Below the pieces are notes generated by a model. It saw only the letters and a program-made list of their open reading frames with translations. It was not told where the DNA came from and did not search any database. Shown piece by piece: positions 51,630 to 62,700 of a stretch of 64,000 bases of DNA (position 1 is the stretch's first letter; every line of letters begins with the position of its first letter). Source of the stretch: Odontocerum albicorne (lineage: Eukaryota > Arthropoda > Insecta > Trichoptera > Odontoceridae); contig OX463859.1 in the NCBI GenBank assembly GCA_949825065.1, positions 13,902,452-13,966,451 of the forward strand, read 5' to 3'. The position numbers and the translations under genes were made by a program.

Positions 51630-52345
51630 AATCAATCTGTTCGTAACAATTGAACAAGTGTTGTCTTTTAGATGCCGCCTAATATGATAATATTTATGAC
51701 TACTATGTATCAGCCTAGCTGTTGCATTGAAAACAAACTGGAGTCTAAGAATTTGTGAATTAGGCAGATCAAATAAATTAAAAACTGAAAATATTAGATC
51801 AAGGATAAAATATGATATGATACAAACGTTTTTGTATCTCTAAAGATACGTTGCTAATTAAAAGGTTAAATATAGGGTTGATCCATTTTACGTATACACG
51901 TCTTAATATCCTAGCTTTTTTCCTGCAAAAGGTTAAGATTTTTAAATGTTTATATACGTAAAATTCAACTACAATTTACAAATAAATTAATATCAATAAA
52001 TTATTGCCATACAAATTTTAACAAAAATACAACTAGACGCCTTGTAACATAAAGTTTGACAACATTAATTTGACAGTTATTATAATAATATTTTACAATA
52101 ATATTTAAATCTATATTTTACAAAGTTTAATTAAAATATATAATATTTTCGGCACTAGTTTAAATACTTTTCTTTTAAATATCATTCCAAGTACATAATC
52201 TACAGTCTGAAAACTGGAATAAATTGACAGACTTAAAGAAATTTGTGAATGTGTCTTCAAAATAAGTAAAAATAATTCATAAATAAGTTTATTTTCTTTT
52301 TGAAAATTATATATTCTTTCACCCCAGCAATTGGCATGAATTTGC
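51630..52345. other. Unassigned AT-rich stretch
   Basis: Nothing recognised. Confidence 0.4.
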
Positions 52346-52420
52346 ATATTAATTTTGTTTAATTGGTTGGAAAAGATTTCAGCATATCAATAAAATCGCC
52401 ATTTGTATACTTTACGATTT
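52346..52420 (+). mobile_element. SINE-A tail fragment
   Basis: GTTTAATTGGTTGGAAAAGA and TATCAATAAAATCGCCATTT. Confidence 0.5.
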
Positions 52421-52734
52421 AGTATTTAAGTAAACTCTCGTATGTTTTATAGTTATTAAAAATGCCTTTCATTTTCTTCCAGAATAAAAAGGGAAGTTTT
52501 ATTGGATAACATCCTCGCTGTGATAATGAAACTGCTCAGAAAGCAATGTGTGTGGATTCGAGTCTTGTAGAATTGGCTTTTTCTCGCTTTTCGTGGCTCT
52601 GAATATACATTAACGATTAAGTCTCTTAAAATAATAATTGTAAATATATATTAAAAAATTATTGTGCCTAAAATATGCACAAGATCCACACATTTTTCTT
52701 TTAGTAATTTAAGATTTGAAAACGTACTAACTTT
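52421..52734. other. Unassigned stretch
   Basis: Nothing recognised. Confidence 0.35.
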
Positions 52735-53090
52735 ATCATCAGCATCACTCCATGTTCTTATTGAGATAGAGAGAACAGATCTATAACATACTTCATTATA
52801 TCCTAGCATACATCTATCATATCTGCTATGTCCCTTTTTATAGTCTTCTTACTCTTTCTTCTCTCAGAATTTTATTAATTTGTTCGTACCACATTTTCCT
52901 AGGTTTTCTTAAAATTTCCGTTCCTTCCATAAAACTAGTATAGATTATTTATTTAAATATTTCAATCTTTCTACGTGACTGAACCACTTCAAAATTCTTT
53001 TCTTCATATTCAACACTACATATTCTTTCAATCCGCATTATTTCCTAATGTTCTCATTCCGTATTGTGTCGAATAGTTTTTTCCACATAT
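52735..53090 (-). mobile_element. LINE-A 3' half
   Basis: The minus strand reads TIRHNTE, MRIERICSVEYEEKNFEVVQ, a YTSFMEGTEILRKPRKMWYE block and QINKILREKE. The usual GRPRK.WLDQ is diverged to RKPRKMWYEQ. It may belong to the same sister family as 41045. Confidence 0.6.
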
Positions 53091-53149
53091 TATATTTTAT
53101 ATTGTATTATCTATTGTCGTATTATACTATATACGGGTATTACACTATT

Positions 53150-53335
53150 GTCGTATTGTACCCGGCGGGTTAATTATCATGTAGTTATCGTTTCCAACCA
53201 ACCAACCAAAGAAGCCTAAAGTGAAAAAAAGACAGATCTTATTCAAAAAAAAAACGTATACCAATGGAAATCAAACCCGTAACGCCCGGGTTGTAAGACA
53301 GTCATCTTACAAACAAGGGCACGAGGGCTGACGCA
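53150..53335 (-). mobile_element. SINE-A copy
   Basis: The minus-strand head CGTGCCCTTGTTTGTAAGAT has box B ACGGGTTTGATTTCCATTGG, TTGGTTGGTTGGAAACGAT and CCGCCGGGTACAATACG. Confidence 0.7.
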
Positions 53336-54849
53336 TTTCATGCAACGTTTATTACTTTTTTTACCCACGTCCAACTTTGGCTTTTATATCATAATGTTGG
53401 AAGTAAAGTAGAAAGTTAAAAAAATAAGTAACTGTTGTTACTTTTTATATTTACTTACTGTTGTAAGTAAATATTCTTGACGCAAAAATGAAACAAGAAT
53501 TATTTAACAGTGAATGTACAGTACAATAATTAACCACTAAATAATTCAGTTATCTTAAAATGTACTTTATTTTTATCTACTCAGTTTCAAACACATCGAT
53601 AACAATTTTCTAAATTGCTACAAATTTTATTATAATTTATTCCAGTTAAGCACCTGCAAATTCTGTATTAAATTTAACTAGAGTAACAATATCAAAGTAA
53701 AGGAACAAAGCCTGTTAAGTGTACTACAAGTAACGTAACAATCATGAGCGTCATTTTCCCCAAATAGCTTTAAGTCTAATCTCTAAGAAAATAAAAGAGA
53801 CTAATGCGATGGGTTTGTATGAATACCCAAAATCCTACTTAATTTTACTCTTAAGTGATTTTTTGTTAAAATTCACACTTACTCACTTTGACTCTTTAAT
53901 TCTTTTTTTAAAGGATATTGTCAAAGGGAATTAAAATTTTTAATTGAATTATTTTTTACTGATTACGAGTATTCTTTAACATCTCTAAACACGATTAAAA
54001 AACCGAACGTAATTTACGTTTTTTTGAAAAGAAAGTTGGTTAAAAATTATTGAATTTTTTATAAATTTTGATTATTTTTTTTATCTAGGCCAATTTTGTG
54101 GGTAAAGTTCATTATTAAATAATTAATTGGAATACAATTTGACACAAGATACAAGGAAAAATTAAATCAATCGTACAAACACTGAAATTTGAGGAAAAAA
54201 ATATATAAATTAGGCAACTTTATAGTAAATGATTCTAAATGTGATGTAAAAAGTAAAATGTTTTACAATATATTTCAAAATTAATTTGGCTTGAATACAA
54301 GTATATTTGAAATGTTGTCTAAATTACAAAATAAACAAAATCTTAATATAAGGTTGAAAAATAATAGTTGGAAATTTAAATTTAATTTATTATAAATAGT
54401 AAAGCAAATATATCAATCTTTTGACTAACATAAAACTTGTCTTCATAGGTTTTTGAGACTTATCTCAATCCGTTTCAAAAAAAGAGTTACATGATTGAAT
54501 TCGTCTTTACAATAAGAAATCTGGAAACGGATAAGAACATATAACTCGGTTTTATAACAAAAATATCGAGAAAAGTAAACAGTACTAATATCCTGCGAAG
54601 AGGGTAATATTTCTAAATTAGAATAAACATAATCAGTTTGGGTTCTTTATCACCTCAAATATAAGAATACATACTATAGAACAAATAAAAAAAATCTCAG
54701 ATATCTATGCTACAGAACAAAGGATTCTACCCAAAATATGCGTATCATGTCGAACTTAAAACAATAACTTAATAATTCATCGCGATATTCCTAGGGAAGG
54801 TTATTTAAGGTACATTTAACTGTCCCATGATACTAAAATCACAACTGTA
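53336..54849. other. Unassigned AT-rich stretch
   Basis: About 1.5 kb of very AT-rich sequence with no recognised gene. TACGAGTA lies at 53964-53971. Confidence 0.4.
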
Positions 54850-55160
54850 TGTCCCCGATAAATATAACCGTACAAGGAATCACCCTCTATTTATAATACA
54901 TACCAACTTTTAGAACGGTTATCATGGCTAAACACTCAGTCACGCGTGGTATAGAGATATTGAATCGACCGAGTTATATGCTGGATATACGAGTATTCTT
55001 GACATCGTCTAGCAGTATGAGAAGAATCGTAGTTGAAATTCTTCATTACAAATAAACTAATTAGGTAGTATTAAGTCCTCTTTGTGTTTTACGATAAATC
55101 CGTGGAAAGTGGTATTCACTCATTGTCTCTATCACTGTAACTGAAAACACATTCACGTTA
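54850..55160 (+). mobile_element. LINE-D C-terminal fragment
   Basis: The frame-corrected reading RNHPLFIIHTNF.TVIMAKHS, VTRGIEILNR and SSSSMRRIVVEILHYK matches the minus-strand copy at 6270 closely. Confidence 0.7.
54988..54995. other. Candidate Minos-type excision footprint
   Basis: TACGAGTA sits at the same LINE-D position where the other copy has TACTCGTA (6381-6388 on its coding strand). Confidence 0.55.
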
Positions 55161-55260
55161 AATACACTTATCGTACGCCAGACAGTATTACATACAATTT
55201 GTAGTTTTGACAGTCCCAGTTTAATTGGTTGATTGAATAAAAAAATGGAAAGAGATTATT

Positions 55261-55455
55261 TTGAAATCGGCAATGAACGTGAATGTGAAATCGGCAATGA
55301 ACGTGAGTGTGAAATCGGCAATGAAAGTGAATGTGAAATCGGCAATGAACGTGAATGTGAAATCGGCAAGTAAGTGAATGTGAAATCGGCAATGAAAGTG
55401 AATGTGAAATCGGCAATGAACGTGAATGGGAAATCGGCAATGAACGTGAATAAAC
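55261..55455. repeat. 24-bp minisatellite, 8 units
   Basis: Units GAAATCGGCAATGAACGTGA plus ATGT repeat eight times, with A/C variation at one base and a one-base deletion in unit 5. Because 24 is a multiple of three, two minus-strand frames read as repeated octapeptides; these are judged artefacts. Confidence 0.93.
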
Positions 55456-55767
55456 ATTTGTACGTGCACTACAAAAATTCATATATTATTTAGAAAATTG
55501 AATAGAATTTATACGATCGTGTCTAGGATCGATCGTCTACGATCGTGTAAATCGTGTCTAGCTGCTTCAAGATTCTTAACTTTTATGTGAAAGTTTGAAA
55601 ACAGATACAAGTTTATACTTCGATATATTGAAATAGAGGTTATCGAATTTATTGTATTTCCAATATTAACGAAAAAGCAAACGAATTTAAAAGAAATACA
55701 TTTTCCTAAAGACATTTCACATTCGCGCGTTTGATATTTAGCATATAACATAATAAGGAAGCAAGAA

Positions 55768-56115
55768 TCTTCATTGCAGAATCTATATCATATCTATACC
55801 ACTTGTCACAATGGTATGTACCTACATATATACCATTGTGCCACGTTCCTTTTGGGTAGGCCGAGAGGACAGCTCTCCTCACATTTCTATTCATATACAC
55901 AGCTCTCGACTCGTTACATTCATACATATTTATCTGATTCTTATGCTTATAACTTTTCCCTGAGTTGAAATTTCTCCAATTATCTCCTTCCACTCTTTTT
56001 TCGGTCTACCATTTTTCTCGCTCTTCATTCATTTCAGATGTACATAACACATATATAAGTTAAGTGAGCCTTTCGCAATTCACTCTCTCAATATGGCCGA
56101 ACCGGTCAAGTCATC
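55768..56115 (-). mobile_element. LINE-A, longest copy, 3' part
   Basis: The minus strand gives WRNFNSGKSYKHKNQINMYE, SRAVYMNRNVRRAVLSAYPK and GTWHNG, then a tail with microsatellite-like TATATGTAGGTAC. It is separated from its 5' part by a SINE-C at 56117. Confidence 0.7.
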
Positions 56116-56116
56116 G

Positions 56117-56330
56117 GCCGTGGTCTAGCGGTTAGCATTCATGCTACGGTAGCAGGTACCCTAGGTTCGATTCCTGGCGGGTTCTTTTTCTGGACGGGTT
56201 TTATTTTTAGATCATTTTACATATGAATTTAAGAATTCAGATAGCGCTCTTGTTAGTAACATTGGAGTTTTTGAACCTACTTTATTTCTTATATAGGTTG
56301 TGCTATTTAAGAAGCGCGTTTGAGGTGATC
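56117..56330 (+). mobile_element. SINE-C insertion in LINE-A
   Basis: The head ATCGGCCGTGGTCTAGCGGT is followed by TAGCATTCATGCTACG and box B CTAGGTTCGATTCCTGGCGG. The body includes GAATTTAAGAATTCAGATAG. It is the best-preserved head of this family; the anticodon region does not fold into a normal loop. Confidence 0.65.
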
Positions 56331-57235
56331 GTAATGGGCAGAAAACAGCGCTTTACCAAATTAGCAAAAGAAAAATTAGAAAATTATTTTCTTCATTCTT
56401 CTTTTACTATCCATTTCTTACAAACGATTGTGTTTTATCTTTACCTATATTTTTTCAATACTTAATATCCTACACAAGGCACACATTTATTCTGCTCTAT
56501 CACTTCTCTTCAATGCACTGACTTCGCTTCCATACATCAAAATTGGCACTAGCGCACTACTGTGTACAATCATTTTTAAAGATTTTACGATTGATTTATC
56601 GCAAAAACAGTACTAAGTGCGTTCTCGACCTTGTTATCCGCATCAATATGTTTCTCTATCTTACCATCTCTCGCAAATACGAGTATGCTTCCCAAATAAC
56701 TTCCCAAGTATGCTTCCCAAATAATCGTATGCTTCCCAAATAACTCAATTTAACCCATACATTACAATTAGTGATACAATCACGCTGTTCAACCACCATA
56801 ACTATCGACTTAGTACCGTTTATTCTTAAATCTTTTTTAAAGACTTTGTTAAATCGTTTTAATTTCTGTCACAATTGAATTTAGCACTTTCTCGCCTCCC
56901 ATTTCACTCTTTATCTCGTCTACATGCGAATTAACATACATTGCTATAAAATAGCCATGAAACATTACACATCCTTTCTTGACATCTTTCTTCATGTAAA
57001 ACCATTCAGTCTTATGATTACCCACTCTGACACCTGTCATGCCTTTCTCACGTAGGAACGCGATTGATCTTAAAGGTTTGCTATCCACTCCATATTCTTT
57101 CAAAATATCCCATAACGTTTTCTGTTCATTCGATTGTATGTTTTTGTCAATATCTACAAATGCACAGGACACGTGTCTCAAATCAACGGTTAAATTATAG
57201 TTCAACTTGAATATTTTGAATTCCTTATGGATTAC
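56331..57235 (-). mobile_element. LINE-A, longest copy, reverse-transcriptase part
   Basis: The minus strand encodes about 118 open codons (57205-56849): VSCAFVDIDKNIQS, LWDILKEYGVDSKPLRSIAF, GVRVGNHKTEWFYMKKDVKK and GCVMFHGYFIAMYV. After shifts it reads VWVKLSYLGSI..., ARDGKIEKHIDADNKVENAL and SSALVPILMYGSEVSALK. F.D..K...........L.EYGV, G..T.WF...+GV+.GCV..P..F..... and YLGS.F.RDGK are ordered RT and post-RT motifs. The catalytic FADD segment is decayed. Confidence 0.75.
56678..56685. other. Candidate Minos-type excision footprint
   Basis: In the LINE-A coding direction GGAAGCATA-CTCGTA-TTTGCG replaces the expected GSI-FARDGK reading by GSI-LV-FARDGK, an in-frame six-base insertion at a TA. 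GGAAGCATA blocks are also locally triplicated at 56685-56745. Confidence 0.5.
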
Positions 57236-57663
57236 TTATATCTCAAAAGTCATTTTCGACTTGAAATTACAATTTCAGTCAAGAAAATTTCATTTTCTGT
57301 CCTGAAAGGGTATTAAAAATCTGTCAGTATTATTTCAACACTTAAGGGATGAAAGGGAAACCCCTTAATCGTTAAGGATTATGAGATTTCAAGTGGAAAT
57401 ATACGCATTAATTCAACTTGTTTTTCTTTTGTTTTTATTATAAAACAAGGGAAGAAGTTATTTTTTTTTCTTATCAGTGTTGTAGATTTTATTGTTAAAC
57501 ATTTTTATTGAAAATTAAAAACTCGAAAAATTCTGTTTTTGTGTATATGGTAAGGTTGCGTTTTTTATATTCATTGGCACTCAACACATTGATAAAAAAT
57601 AATGGTGAGGTCATTACCAACCGCCCAAGAGTTAGAAGTTGTATAATTTAGTGCGAACTGAAC
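57236..57663. other. Unassigned stretch
   Basis: Nothing recognised. Confidence 0.35.
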
Positions 57664-57855
57664 TGTTGGATACAGTATAACTAGGAGGGTTTATTACCAT
57701 GTGGCAATCTCTTCTAACCAACTAGAAATATTTTAAATATACTTTAGGTGACACTATGTCTGGAACCATTTAAAAAATCTGGATTCCACCGGGAAAGAAC
57801 TCACAATCCCCTGGCTGGAAGATAGACACTATCTGACGTGGAGACGCATCAATTC
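57664..57855 (-). mobile_element. SINE-A copy
   Basis: ACCATGTGGCAATCTCTTCT, AACCAACTAGAAATATTTTA and box B remnant GTGAGTTCTTTCCCGGTGG (minus). Confidence 0.7.
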
Positions 57856-58479
57856 TTGACATATGTCTAGCACGTGTTAATATTTTTACCCGACATTTTT
57901 TTTCACAAAACAGTGACTCTTTATTATTTTTTTTCGGATATCACCAGGTATCAAATATGCCACGGAGGTAGACTTTAAGGGTAAATAATCAAATTCAAAG
58001 CCTTTAGTGATGTAAAAAGTCTATTTTAAGGGCACGAGGGTTCATAAATAATGATTCGAACTCTGGAGAAAAATAAAACTCGTTATAATTGGAATGATTT
58101 TTGTCTTATTGGATCGTATTTCTTCAATTAAAAGTTATTGAAATTTTTTTATAATTGACTTTTTTATATAAAATAATAATGACAAATAAAGGATTGTATA
58201 TTATAAGACTTTTTTAACGAAAAATGTTGAGTTAAAATGAAAAATATTAAATCATTTTCAGGACATCAAAATAAAAGGTTAAGCCATTATCCATTTCAGT
58301 GATTTGATGATGTGAACTTAGTTCACTCATTTTTTTTGTGTTCGAATTATATTCTACTGTTTTCGTGAATTAATAAATAAATACGTTCGTTCGTTCGTTC
58401 AAAAATCAATGATATTTTAATTTACTCGTTCATAAATTGATGAAATATTAAATATTAATGAACTATGAAGACTGAAATT
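57856..58479. other. Unassigned AT-rich stretch
   Basis: Contains a short GTTC repeat at 58386-58400. Nothing else is recognised. Confidence 0.35.
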
Positions 58480-58690
58480 TTATTTTAAATTCGTTCCACA
58501 TGCCCAAACCACCTCTTTGTATTGTTCTTCATCTTAATTAACCCATCGGCCTGAAGCTCATGTTTATCTCTTATCATTTCATTCCGTAGTCTGACATACA
58601 CTCATTCCTATACACACATTTCTACGGCATTTATTCGAGCTTTCTCAGTCTTGTTCCACGTTCACTTTTCACTTATGATATATGATATAC
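58480..58690 (-). mobile_element. LINE-A fragment
   Basis: The minus strand reads MPKCVYRNECMSDYGMK-like decay, then INMSFRPMG and GGLGMWNE, covering AVEMR to WFGHVER. Confidence 0.5.
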
Positions 58691-58779
58691 ATCAAAGTTG
58701 ACATTAAAATACTATAATGGACTATGTTATGTTAGCAGATTTAGATATTCTCCGGTTCGAGTAAATATATTTTAGTAAA

Positions 58780-59030
58780 TGAAGAAAAACTAACAAAATA
58801 GTGCAAATGTGAGTGATTAGAAGGCGTGTGAAAGGAAGACCAAGGAAAGTATGGTTGGATCAAGTGAATGATATTCTGAAAGAAGGAAACGTACAAAGAA
58901 AGATAAATCGCAGATGTATGGATGTAGAAGAGACTAAGGATATGTGTCGAGATAGGAACGTCTGGCGCTCAATTCTCTCGGCCTACCCTGACAGGAAAAT
59001 GGCGTGATGGTGTATGTATGTGTTTTAAAT
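58780..59030 (+). mobile_element. LINE-A 3' end, best preserved
   Basis: 64 uninterrupted codons: RRRVKGRPRKVWLDQVNDIL, KEGNVQRKINRRCMDVEETK and DMCRDRNVWRSILSAYPDRK, then MA-stop. The 3' terminus follows at once (TGATGGTGTATGTATGTG). This copy defines the family's C-terminus and shows that the 3' UTR is only about 20 bp. Confidence 0.85.
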
Positions 59031-59063
59031 TGCGTAAATTTTTTTTTTAACTACGAGTATGTT

Positions 59064-59160
59064 GCGATATAATAGGAAGGTGGTTATTTTACGATATAAT
59101 AGGAAGGTGGTTATTTTACGATATAATAGGAAGGTGGTTATTTTACGATATAATAGGAAG
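59064..59160. repeat. 27-bp minisatellite, 3.6 units
   Basis: ACGATATAATAGGAAGGTGG plus TTATTTT repeats from 59064 every 27 bp with a single variant base in the first unit. Confidence 0.93.
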
Positions 59161-59389
59161 TTTTATACATAACTACTTTAATTTTTTTGTTATAAACTAA
59201 TATATTTCTCTGATTCATGGAGAGGAAGGAAAAAGTAGACCAAGGAAAAAATGGTGGAGAAATTTTCATTGAGAAAAAGAAAATTTTTCATTCATTCATT
59301 CTTATGGTAGTTCCTCAATATATTAGAATTGGTGATGCGAATGGTTTTAAGAACGTGGTTTGGAGATAATGTTGTTTTTGCCCTCCAGT

Positions 59390-59560
59390 GAACCCGCTGG
59401 AACCCAGATTTTTTTTAAGAAGGCTTCCAGTCTGATTTTCAATTAAGGCCTTTTTAACATATTTCTGATTGGTTGGAAGAGATTGCCACATAGCAATAAA
59501 CCCGCCAAGCTGTACAACGAAAGTATGATATAATACAATACAATACAATAAACCTTCGGG
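59390..59560 (+). mobile_element. SINE-A, body and tail
   Basis: CGCTGGAACCCAGATTTTTT, CTTCCAGTCTGATTTTCAAT, CTGATTGGTTGGAAGAGATT and a tail of TATGATATAATACAATACAA repeats. The head is missing. It is very similar to 48811. Confidence 0.8.
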
Positions 59561-59659
59561 TTAAGAACCACAAGTAGGCAAGAAACTCAAAGTTCGTCAT
59601 CGCACGTGGACAGGCAATAACAATCACACACGTCTAACGCCTGCGAGTGTTGATTCTAG

Positions 59660-59790
59660 ACGAACTTTTCAACCAGACCAGAATTCTTTTTTTTAATATT
59701 ATATTTTTGGATGCCATTGAGAATTGAACCCGAAACTTCTGGCCTAGTCGATAAGGTACTGATCTAACGCCACTGAGGCTATCAAGGAGG
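59660..59790 (-). mobile_element. SINE-A head
   Basis: On the minus strand CTCAGTGGCGTTAGATCAGT is followed by TTCGGGTTCAATTCTCAATG (box B) and AAGAATTCTGGTCTGG. Confidence 0.65.
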
Positions 59791-59799
59791 AAAAGGTTA

Positions 59800-59945
59800 T
59801 AATTACGAGAACCTGAAGGGCATGTGTGAGATTTATGAATGTGGATGAGGCGAGAGCTATGTGTATGTATAGTAAGGCATGAAGATCTATCCTCTCTTCC
59901 TACCTTAAAAGGGACATTGCGTAATTGTATTTATGTATGTAATGT
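59800..59945 (+). mobile_element. LINE-A 3' terminus
   Basis: AATGTGGATGAGGCGAGAGC, then CATGAAGATCTATCCTCTCT, TACCTTAAAAGGGACATTGC and GTAATTGTATTTATG. Confidence 0.6.
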
Positions 59946-60355
59946 TCGTTAATTTATTCCTATTAAGCCAAGTTTAAAGAAATTTATCGATTTACAATGA
60001 TTGTTTGATTAATTCGATCGATCAGAAATCGAACGATTTTATTTGTCAGACGATAAATAAAATGAAAAAATCGTTATAAAAAGTAGACAAAGTTTATTTT
60101 CATGTAATTATGAATTTATACAAACTTTTCATCACATAAAATGACTAGAACGATGAATAAATAAAATGACTAGAACGATTAACTATTAAAATGATTAGAA
60201 TACAGTTCAAGTGACTAGAGTAAAATATTTTTTTCGGAGTCACAAAGCAAATATATTCAAAATACTTTTTTTATTACTATACAATTATCGTTTTCAACTT
60301 TTATATGGTACATACGAAAAAACAAATAAAATTCTTAAAGTTAAGTTAAGTTTGA
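59946..60355. other. Unassigned stretch
   Basis: 60140-60215 has three loose copies of AAAATGACTAGAACGATTAA. Nothing else is recognised. Confidence 0.4.
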
Positions 60356-60357
60356 AA

Positions 60358-60520
60358 AGCCTTTATAAGAGTTGTATTGACGTGGCAAAAGCCTTTATAA
60401 GAGTATTGACGTGGCAAGAGTTGTATTGACGTGGCAAAAGCGAAGGGAATATGCCAGGATAGAACTTATTGGAGATCTTTTCTCTCTGCGTAACCCGAAA
60501 ATAGGGATACGGCGTGATGG
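60358..60520 (+). mobile_element. LINE-A 3' terminus with local duplications
   Basis: GAGTTGTATTGACGTGGCAA occurs twice and CCTTTATAAGAGT twice between 60358 and 60440. A QKRREYARIELIGDLFSLRN block and GGCGTGATGGTGA end follow. Confidence 0.55.
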
Positions 60521-61014
60521 TGACGATGTTCATAATTCACTCTTGTACATGAGGCTCTCTGACTTTATGTGCCTAAGTGAAACTAGTTCAATCTTTGACG
60601 GTTGAATATGACGGAGACGATTCTCCGTATGTTGAGGAGAATTTGCTCTCTAAACGGCGCTATATAAAAATGTCCTTTAAATTAAAATTAAAAAGTATCT
60701 AAACGCCGTTTATTTTTTCCAGGTTTTCCCTTTTTTTGAAGGAACTAAAACCATGCGATATTCAATTTTTACATTTTAGAATATCACGAAACAACATGTC
60801 TTTTATCGGCTTTAGTTGAAATACTAATGAGGGCAGATGTGTCCAATTTTATCTGTAATATCGCCTGATCATGCGGTAGACGTGCCGGGCGAAGTATCTG
60901 ACCAAACATTTTCTAATATATTCAGGCGGGAAACTTTTGGACCTTAATACACCATCCACCCAGTGTTCTTTTGGTCGTTCATTAGATCTTTGAATTGTAT
61001 TACTCTTGTATTGT
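60521..61014. other. Unassigned stretch
   Basis: 60640-60680 has the family G motif CTCTAAACGGCGCTATATAA. Nothing else is recognised. Confidence 0.35.
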
Positions 61015-61212
61015 ATACAGTATAACCTGAATGGCATAATCCCTCAACTATATGGCAATTTCTTTAAACTAACCGGAAATATGTTAAAATATCTGAAATT
61101 TGTGCATATACTCGTATCAGATTAGGACCTTCCGTCTGGATCCATTGGGAATCGAACTAGATATTTCCGGGTATGAAATCAAGCATCACAACTAGGCCAC
61201 GGAAGTTTCTTA
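61015..61212 (-). mobile_element. SINE-A copy with an embedded TACTCGTA
   Basis: The minus-strand head TTCCGTGGCCTAGTTGTGAT has box B ATCTAGTTCGATTCCCAATG. The middle carries TACTCGTA at 61109 just before the TCAGATT.GG. block. The tail reads GGCATAATCC..CAACTATATG. Confidence 0.7.
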
Positions 61213-61447
61213 TTTCTTCATGTATAAGTCCAGCTATTATCTGTTGATCTGATTATGTTTTCCTCAACTCCATTTTAATTGTTTTACGTTTTCTGTTAAC
61301 GTATATCTTTGACTAGGTCGAAAAATTCTATATATTTTATAAGAGGACATATTCTTCAATATTATGTCTCTTAACTTCTTCATTTATAGGTTGTTTTGCG
61401 CTTAAAAAAGCAGTTCAATAAAGTGTAGTAAATTTAATGAAGAATGA

Positions 61448-61640
61448 TTAATGTAGCTTAGTTTTTAAGATGCATATCTTTCAGCCCGGGGGGGTATGTT
61501 TGATTCGTGCTGGAACTTAATTTATTTTGAAAATTATCTAGTCTGGTATTCACTTAGAGCCTCTTTGACATATTTTTGGCTGGTTTTAAAGATTACCATA
61601 CGTATAGAAATAAGCCTGCTAGGTTGAACTGTATATTAAA
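61448..61640 (+). mobile_element. SINE-A copy
   Basis: GTAGCTTAGTTTTTAAGATG, GGTATGTTTGATTCGTGCTG, TAGTCTGGTATTCACTTAGA and TTTTGGCTGGTTTTAAAGAT. Confidence 0.65.
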
Positions 61641-62339
61641 TAACAAAAATGTAATATACTCGAATGCTACTTATGAATAATTAAAACGCTATCAAGCAAT
61701 TAGAAAATTGCGTTTTACAAAAATTGGTTTTACGAAAGACAGCAGCAGGTTAATCCAGCCAATGTTCTTGGAACTTTGATCTCCTTGTCAACAGATTTTA
61801 AGGTTTTATCTATAAAAATGTGTGTTTATAGTGCAACAGCTTGCATATAATAAACAAACACATGCATGCACGCCATCTATTCGCAGGATATCTGAAAATC
61901 ATACTCAAGCACAATGGATAGCCTATCTATTGTACAATACAATATGTAAAAAAAATATAAAATCCTTGAAACTGTTTTTTTATAGATTGTCATAAAATTA
62001 ATTTTATTTGAACAACACATAACAAGACAAGCGAAGGGTCGTTGATCAAAAGATTGAAGACCGCGATGTCCAGTCAGTCAAACGTAACGGCCTCCAAAAA
62101 TATGGAGAAACTAATTTCTGAAGACTCCGGGTATATGGTGGATTTAACGGACCCAAAATAAAAGAGAGTGGAAATCTTTAGAGAAAGCCTGTATTCAAAA
62201 GTAAAAAGCCCCTGGCTTACGATGGTGATGGATATAACAAGAAATTTTTAGATTCAAATATCTCAATTATAGGTATCAAGCTTGCAAGAAGTATGTTGTG
62301 TGTTAAAATTATAATAACATACTGTACATTTCTCTCGTA
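61641..62339. other. Unassigned stretch
   Basis: 61990-62200 has a broken lysine-rich reading (TRQAKGRWSK.), possibly part of the LINE remnant that follows. Confidence 0.35.
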
Positions 62340-62440
62340 AAAGTCTATCAGGCAACCACATGTTTGAACCACATATTTGTGATGTCTGCGGACTGGATTG
62401 TGCATTTAGGATCGGGCTGTTCTCTTATAACATAATCGAC
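62340..62440 (+). mobile_element. Probable LINE C-terminal zinc-knuckle remnant
   Basis: PHICDVCGLDCAFRIGLFSY resembles the C..CG+.C.SRIGL.SH motif that ends several insect non-LTR ORF2 proteins; the final H is replaced by Y. Confidence 0.4.
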
Positions 62441-62525
62441 GTGGAGGAACAATTCGAGATTGACGTTATAATGGCTAAGAGATTCTCGACTACGAGGCCC
62501 AGCAACTATGACGACAAAAACCAAT
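62441..62525 (+). mobile_element. SINE-B tail fragment
   Basis: GAGATTGACGTTATAATGGC, GATTCTCGACTACGAGGCCC and AGCAACTATGACGAC. It lies about 180 bp downstream of the receptor stop codon, in the opposite orientation. Confidence 0.6.
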
Positions 62526-62700
62526 CTTACATTTTCCAAAATTTCTCAAAAGAGGAAGATTATGTGTCGGCTTGTATCCATACAATATACTTCCAATTAA
62601 AACTAGAAGAGTTGTAGATAGTTGACACAAAAATGTATATATCCATTTAGGTGGTTTCCCACAGAATCGTTGCAAATTTGCACAAATATTCGACGAAAAG

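Noticed and set aside
55168..55482. Repetitive HVHCRFH-type open frames on the minus strand
   Set aside because: Produced by the 24-bp minisatellite, where the unit length is a multiple of three. Two overlapping frames give similar peptides, which is typical of tandem DNA rather than a protein.
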